Assembly (NCBI GenBank): GCA_029881635.1 | Contig: JAOUMG010000045.1 | Span: 1-8,962, forward strand | Source of the DNA: Paracoccaceae bacterium | GTDB lineage: Bacteria > Pseudomonadota > Alphaproteobacteria > Rhodobacterales > Rhodobacteraceae | Length of the DNA: 8,962 bases | Reading direction: 5' to 3' | In this document: positions 6,223 to 8,962 of the stretch, one piece after another | How the letters are laid out: each line of letters starts with the position of its first letter | Position numbering within the stretch: position 1 is the stretch's first letter | Position numbers and translations under genes: made by a program | The notes under the pieces: generated by a model | Database searches by the model: none | Told to the model about the DNA's origin: nothing | What the model saw: the letters and a program-made list of their open reading frames with translations, nothing else

Positions 6223-7044
6223 ATGTTTTATGTAAAATCGCGCCAATCCAAAATCGGCTCCGCGTTCGCCATTCTCGCGCTGATCTATCATTGCACTGTT
6301 CAAGCTATCCGTAGCACCAACAGAAACGCATTTCTTGCGCTTCTCTCTGCGATCATGCAGACGCTTATCCTTATCACAGCATTTTACTTCATGATGTCGA
6401 TGCTGGGGATGCGGCGTATCGCGATACGCGGCGATTTTATCGTTTACATCATGTCCGGTATCTTCCTGTATATGACCCACATCAAAACCGTGAGCGCTGT
6501 CGCAAGATCTGGCGGCCCGACTTCGGCAATGATGAATCACGCGCCCATGAACACAATCATCGCCATTGCGGCGGCAGCGCTAAGTACGCTTTACCTGCAG
6601 CTTCTGACCGTCTTTGTGGTTCTTTATGGCTACCACGTCGTGGTTGAACCGGTTCACATCGATGATCCGATTGGCGCGCTTGGTATGATTCTCGTCGCAT
6701 GGTTTAGCGGCGTAGCGGTCGGGATGGTTTTGCTGGCAATCACGCCGTGGTCACCGGGTTTCGCCAATGTCGCTACGTTGATCTATACCCGGGCCAATAT
6801 GATTGCGTCCGGCAAGATGTTTGTCGCCAATTCGCTGCCTGCGACAAAAGTCGCTATTTTTGACTGGAACCCGCTGTTCCATATCATTGACCAGACGCGT
6901 GGATATGCATTCATCAACTACAATCCGCATGTCACCAACCTCCACTACCCCATCTATGTGAGCCTGGTTTTGATCATGATTGGCCTTATGGCCGAGTTTT
7001 ACACCCGGCGTCATGCATCGCTTAGCTGGAATGCCACCCGTTAA
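6223..7044 (+). CDS. ABC-2 type polysaccharide-export permease (KpsM-like)
   Basis: A 273-residue inner-membrane protein. The N-terminal 35 residues are polar and cytosolic-looking. Hydrophobic segments follow at about residues 37-60, 72-92, 110-138, 149-174, a short less clear one near 178-205, and 242-260, matching the roughly six-helix layout of ABC-2 permeases. The stretch NPLFHIIDQTRGYAF at 216-230 is characteristic of the capsule and O-antigen export group. The ATG at 6223 is the first start after an in-frame TAA near 6145; its ribosome site is poor. No ATPase partner (KpsT-like) lies next to it: alkB converges 25 bases after its stop with no terminator in between. In context it would export the glycan built with the minus-strand genes, together with an ATPase encoded elsewhere. 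Class is firm; the exported substrate is inferred. Confidence 0.85.
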   Translation: MFYVKSRQSKIGSAFAILALIYHCTVQAIRSTNRNAFLALLSAIMQTLILITAFYFMMSMLGMRRIAIRGDFIVYIMSGIFLYMTHIKTVSAVARSGGPTSAMMNHAPMNTIIAIAAAALSTLYLQLLTVFVVLYGYHVVVEPVHIDDPIGALGMILVAWFSGVAVGMVLLAITPWSPGFANVATLIYTRANMIASGKMFVANSLPATKVAIFDWNPLFHIIDQTRGYAFINYNPHVTNLHYPIYVSLVLIMIGLMAEFYTRRHASLSWNATR

Positions 7045-7069
7045 GGTGTGTTGAGTTCAAGGCATCCAT

Positions 7070-7708
7070 TCAAAGAGCAACCCGCAACGTCAGATTTATT
7101 CGACCGCCATTTGGCAACAACGGCGAACTGCCAAAGGCGATGCGGTCGATGCCATGATGGATCAATCGCGCCGCGCCGCCCATCACCAGAACATCCCCCG
7201 ACCGGAGCCAGAAACTCTGCGTCGTCCCGCCACGCTGGTTATTGCCGATGCGAAACAGTGCATCGTCACCAAGGCTGATCGACAGGACGGGCCAGTCAAA
7301 ATCGGCCTCGTCACGATCCTGATGCATCCCCATCCGTGCACCTTCGCCATAATAATTGACCAGACAGCAATCGGGTTCACGCATTTCGCTTACCAGAGCA
7401 CGCCAGATCGCCAGCACCGGTTTCGGGATAGCGGGCCATGCCGCCCCCTCCGGGTGGCGTTCCGCATACCGGTATCCGTTCCGATCGGAAAACCAGCCTA
7501 CCTGTCCGGCTGAAGTCATCCGGACTGACATCGGCCTGCCATAGGGCGTCTGCGGTGAAAACAATGGTGCTGCTTTTGCCAGCATGCGGATCTGCGCCAC
7601 CAGTTCAGCCTGCTCTTCGCGCGAAATGAACCCCTCAAACAGCGCGATCCCACGGATCACCGCGGTGGGCTGCATCTGTTCAAAGCGATAGCGTGACTTA
7701 TTCGACAT
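7070..7708 (-). CDS. alkB: AlkB-type 2-oxoglutarate/Fe(II)-dependent DNA-repair dioxygenase
   Basis: A 212-residue cytosolic enzyme that removes methyl lesions such as 1-methyladenine and 3-methylcytosine from DNA or RNA by oxidation. The iron ligands are visible as HQD (His129, Asp131) and His185 in LIHHGID. The 2-oxoglutarate-binding arginine signature RINLTLR is at residues 203-209. [17 protein letters not shown] at 118-134 and [13 protein letters not shown] at 143-155 match the AlkB core. The start is the ATG at 7708 (MSNKSRYRF). The frame stays open upstream to 8047, but that part lies antisense to the dnaK leader and dnaK start and has no AlkB character, so it is not coding. GAG about 5 bases before the ATG is a modest ribosome site; an internal ATG at codon 12 is the alternative. 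It converges with the permease gene and diverges from dnaK. The family call is secure. Confidence 0.93.
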   Translation of the reverse strand: MSNKSRYRFEQMQPTAVIRGIALFEGFISREEQAELVAQIRMLAKAAPLFSPQTPYGRPMSVRMTSAGQVGWFSDRNGYRYAERHPEGAAWPAIPKPVLAIWRALVSEMREPDCCLVNYYGEGARMGMHQDRDEADFDWPVLSISLGDDALFRIGNNQRGGTTQSFWLRSGDVLVMGGAARLIHHGIDRIAFGSSPLLPNGGRINLTLRVAL

Positions 7709-7746
7709 TTTCTCAAGTTTTCCGCATTTTTTGGGCCATCTCAACG

Positions 7747-7775
7747 CTTGCAGCCCCCCATCGCCGTCCCTATAT
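7747..7775 (+). promoter_or_regulatory. Sigma-32 (RpoH) heat-shock promoter for dnaK
   Basis: CTTG (7747-7750), 18 bases, then CCTATAT (7769-7775) matches the alphaproteobacterial heat-shock promoter form CTTG-N17/18-CYTATNT. Predicted transcription start is near 7782, leaving a leader of about 105 bases before dnaK. Confidence 0.7.
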
Positions 7776-7788
7776 ACCCCACGAAGCC

Positions 7789-7808
7789 GGTCGGGGCTGC
7801 TCCTGACC
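7789..7808 (+). other. Leader hairpin near the 5' end of the dnaK transcript
   Basis: GGTCGGGG (7789-7796) pairs with TCCTGACC (7801-7808) over eight pairs, two of them G-U, around a CTGC loop. It begins a few bases after the predicted heat-shock start, where 5' stem-loops often protect mRNA. No T-run follows, so it is not a terminator. Function is inferred only. Confidence 0.35.
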
Positions 7809-7886
7809 AATTTATTGGGATCGGGGTTCAGAGGCCGTTGTCGGATCTGCGCCCCACAATATCGCCGAAGGAAAAGGATTACACTA

Positions 7887-8962
7887 ATGGCCAAAGTCAT
7901 CGGGATTGACCTCGGAACCACGAACTCATGCGTCGCCATCATGGACGGCTCAAAACCGCGCGTCATTGAAAATTCGGAAGGCGCACGCACCACGCCATCG
8001 GTTGTCGGTTTTACCGATAACGAACGTCTTGTCGGCCAGCCGGCCAAACGTCAGGCTGTAACGAACCCGACCAACACTGTTTATGCCGTAAAACGCCTGA
8101 TCGGCCGCCGTATGGGCGAAGCCGAAGTGGAAAAGGACAAGAAACTTGTTCCTTATTCAATTGTCGATGGCGGCAACGGTGATGCCTGGGTTGAGGTGAA
8201 GGGTGAGAAATATTCTCCATCGCAAATCTCGGCTGTCATTCTTCAGAAAATGAAGGAAACCGCCGAAAGCTATTTGGGCGAAGAGGTAACGCAGGCCGTT
8301 ATCACCGTACCTGCCTATTTCAACGACGCCCAGCGTCAGGCCACCAAGGACGCCGGCAAAATCGCCGGGCTCGAGGTTCTGCGTATCATCAACGAACCGA
8401 CCGCTGCGGCACTGGCTTATGGCCTGGACAAGAAAGAAACTAAAACCATCGCGGTGTACGACCTTGGTGGCGGTACTTTCGATATTACGATCCTCGAGAT
8501 CGATGATGGCCTTTTCGAAGTGAAATCGACCAACGGCGACACGTTCCTTGGCGGCGAAGACTTCGACATGCGGATCGTCAACTACCTCGCCGACGAGTTC
8601 AAGAAAGAACACGGCGCAGACCTGACACTTGACAAGATGGCGCTTCAGCGCCTGAAGGAAGCCGCTGAAAAGGCCAAGATCGAACTGTCATCCAGCCAGC
8701 AAACCGAGATTAACCAGCCGTTCATCTCGATGGACAAAAACTCGGGCCAGCCTTTGCACCTGGTAATGAAATTGACCCGGGCAAAACTGGAAAGCCTGGT
8801 TAACGACCTGATCAAGAAGTCCATGAAGCCCTGCGAATCCGCCCTGAAGGATGCGGGCCTCTCGAAAGGCGACATTGATGAGGTGGTTTTGGTCGGCGGT
8901 ATGACACGCATGCCGAAAGTCATCGAAGAGGTCACCAAGTTCTTCGGTAAAGAGCCGCACAA
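7887..8962 (+). CDS. dnaK: Chaperone DnaK (Hsp70), 3' part beyond the window
   Basis: The frame is open from ATG 7887 to the right edge, giving the first 358 residues of a protein normally about 630-640 long. This covers most of the ATPase domain; the linker, peptide-binding domain and lid lie outside. Motifs are the phosphate loop GIDLGTTNS at residues 6-14, the conserved catalytic-site Lys69 in [15 protein letters not shown] at 141-147, [11 protein letters not shown] at 169-179, YDLGGGTFD at 191-199 with the autophosphorylation-type Thr197, and [11 protein letters not shown] at 333-343. AGGA ends 8 bases before the ATG. DnaK binds unfolded proteins with DnaJ and GrpE; dnaJ commonly follows and may lie beyond the window. 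Expression is expected from the heat-shock promoter at 7747-7775. The identification is certain. Confidence 0.98.
   Translation, partial: MAKVIGIDLGTTNSCVAIMDGSKPRVIENSEGARTTPSVVGFTDNERLVGQPAKRQAVTNPTNTVYAVKRLIGRRMGEAEVEKDKKLVPYSIVDGGNGDAWVEVKGEKYSPSQISAVILQKMKETAESYLGEEVTQAVITVPAYFNDAQRQATKDAGKIAGLEVLRIINEPTAAALAYGLDKKETKTIAVYDLGGGTFDITILEIDDGLFEVKSTNGDTFLGGEDFDMRIVNYLADEFKKEHGADLTLDKMALQRLKEAAEKAKIELSSSQQTEINQPFISMDKNSGQPLHLVMKLTRAKLESLVNDLIKKSMKPCESALKDAGLSKGDIDEVVLVGGMTRMPKVIEEVTKFFGKEPH

Noticed and set aside
7709..7886. CIRCE operator upstream of dnaK
   Set aside because: No TTAGCACTC / GAGTGCTAA inverted repeat is visible; control looks to be by sigma-32.
7709..8047. N-terminal extension of alkB
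   Set aside because: The frame is open, but the 113 extra residues would be antisense to the dnaK promoter, leader and start, and do not resemble any AlkB N-terminus.
8157..8612. 151-codon minus-strand open frame opposite dnaK
   Set aside because: Frames antisense to dnaK are a known annotation artefact, sometimes mislabelled as NAD-specific glutamate dehydrogenase. DnaK on the other strand is certain.
1..8962. tRNA, rRNA, CRISPR array, insertion sequence or phage att site
   Set aside because: Nothing with the right repeats, cloverleaf sequence or transposase or integrase motifs was seen on either strand.

Overview
The window looks like a stretch of chromosome from an alphaproteobacterium, most likely Rhodobacterales (roseobacter-like). 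Base composition is moderately GC-rich by eye. The DnaK is typically proteobacterial. A sigma-32-type promoter of the alphaproteobacterial form (CTTG, 18 bases, CCTATAT) precedes dnaK, and alkB sits beside dnaK. The surface-sugar gene set also resembles what I remember of that group. This placement rests on family recognition, not on a database comparison.

Layout from left to right. Positions 1-6103 hold six genes, all on the minus strand. Read in their own direction they are: a CysQ-type phosphatase (6103-5309), a divergent KdsB-like CMP-sugar synthetase (5309-4509, sharing one base with the previous gene), a 220-base gap, galU (4288-3395), galE (3388-2402), a 229-base gap, a GT2-like glycosyltransferase (2172-1162), and a core-2/I-branching type glycosyltransferase (1151 to beyond position 1, so its 3' end is missing). 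Divergent from cysQ is a plus-strand ABC-2 type membrane permease of the KpsM capsule-export class (6223-7044). Converging on it is alkB on the minus strand (7708-7070). Divergent from alkB is dnaK on the plus strand (7887 onward, cut by the right edge after residue 358).

Read together, 1-7044 is a surface-polysaccharide module. GalU makes UDP-glucose and GalE converts it to UDP-galactose. The KdsB-like enzyme probably activates Kdo or a related acidic sugar as the CMP form. The two glycosyltransferases use activated sugars, and the permease would carry polysaccharide across the inner membrane. CysQ could recycle PAP if the polymer is sulfated, which is inference. The right-hand part, alkB and dnaK, is a separate stress and housekeeping block.

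The points most worth following are these: a plus-strand terminator-like hairpin with a T-tract at 4469-4509 that no annotated plus-strand gene needs; the altered QGDEP and VDTPED motifs of the KdsB-like protein; a run of TTG and GTG starts in the sugar genes; an export permease with no ATPase gene beside it; and a well-matched heat-shock promoter followed by a 5'-leader hairpin ahead of dnaK. I found no tRNA, rRNA, CRISPR, insertion sequence or obvious recent mobile element. No gene-free stretch exceeds 300 bases.
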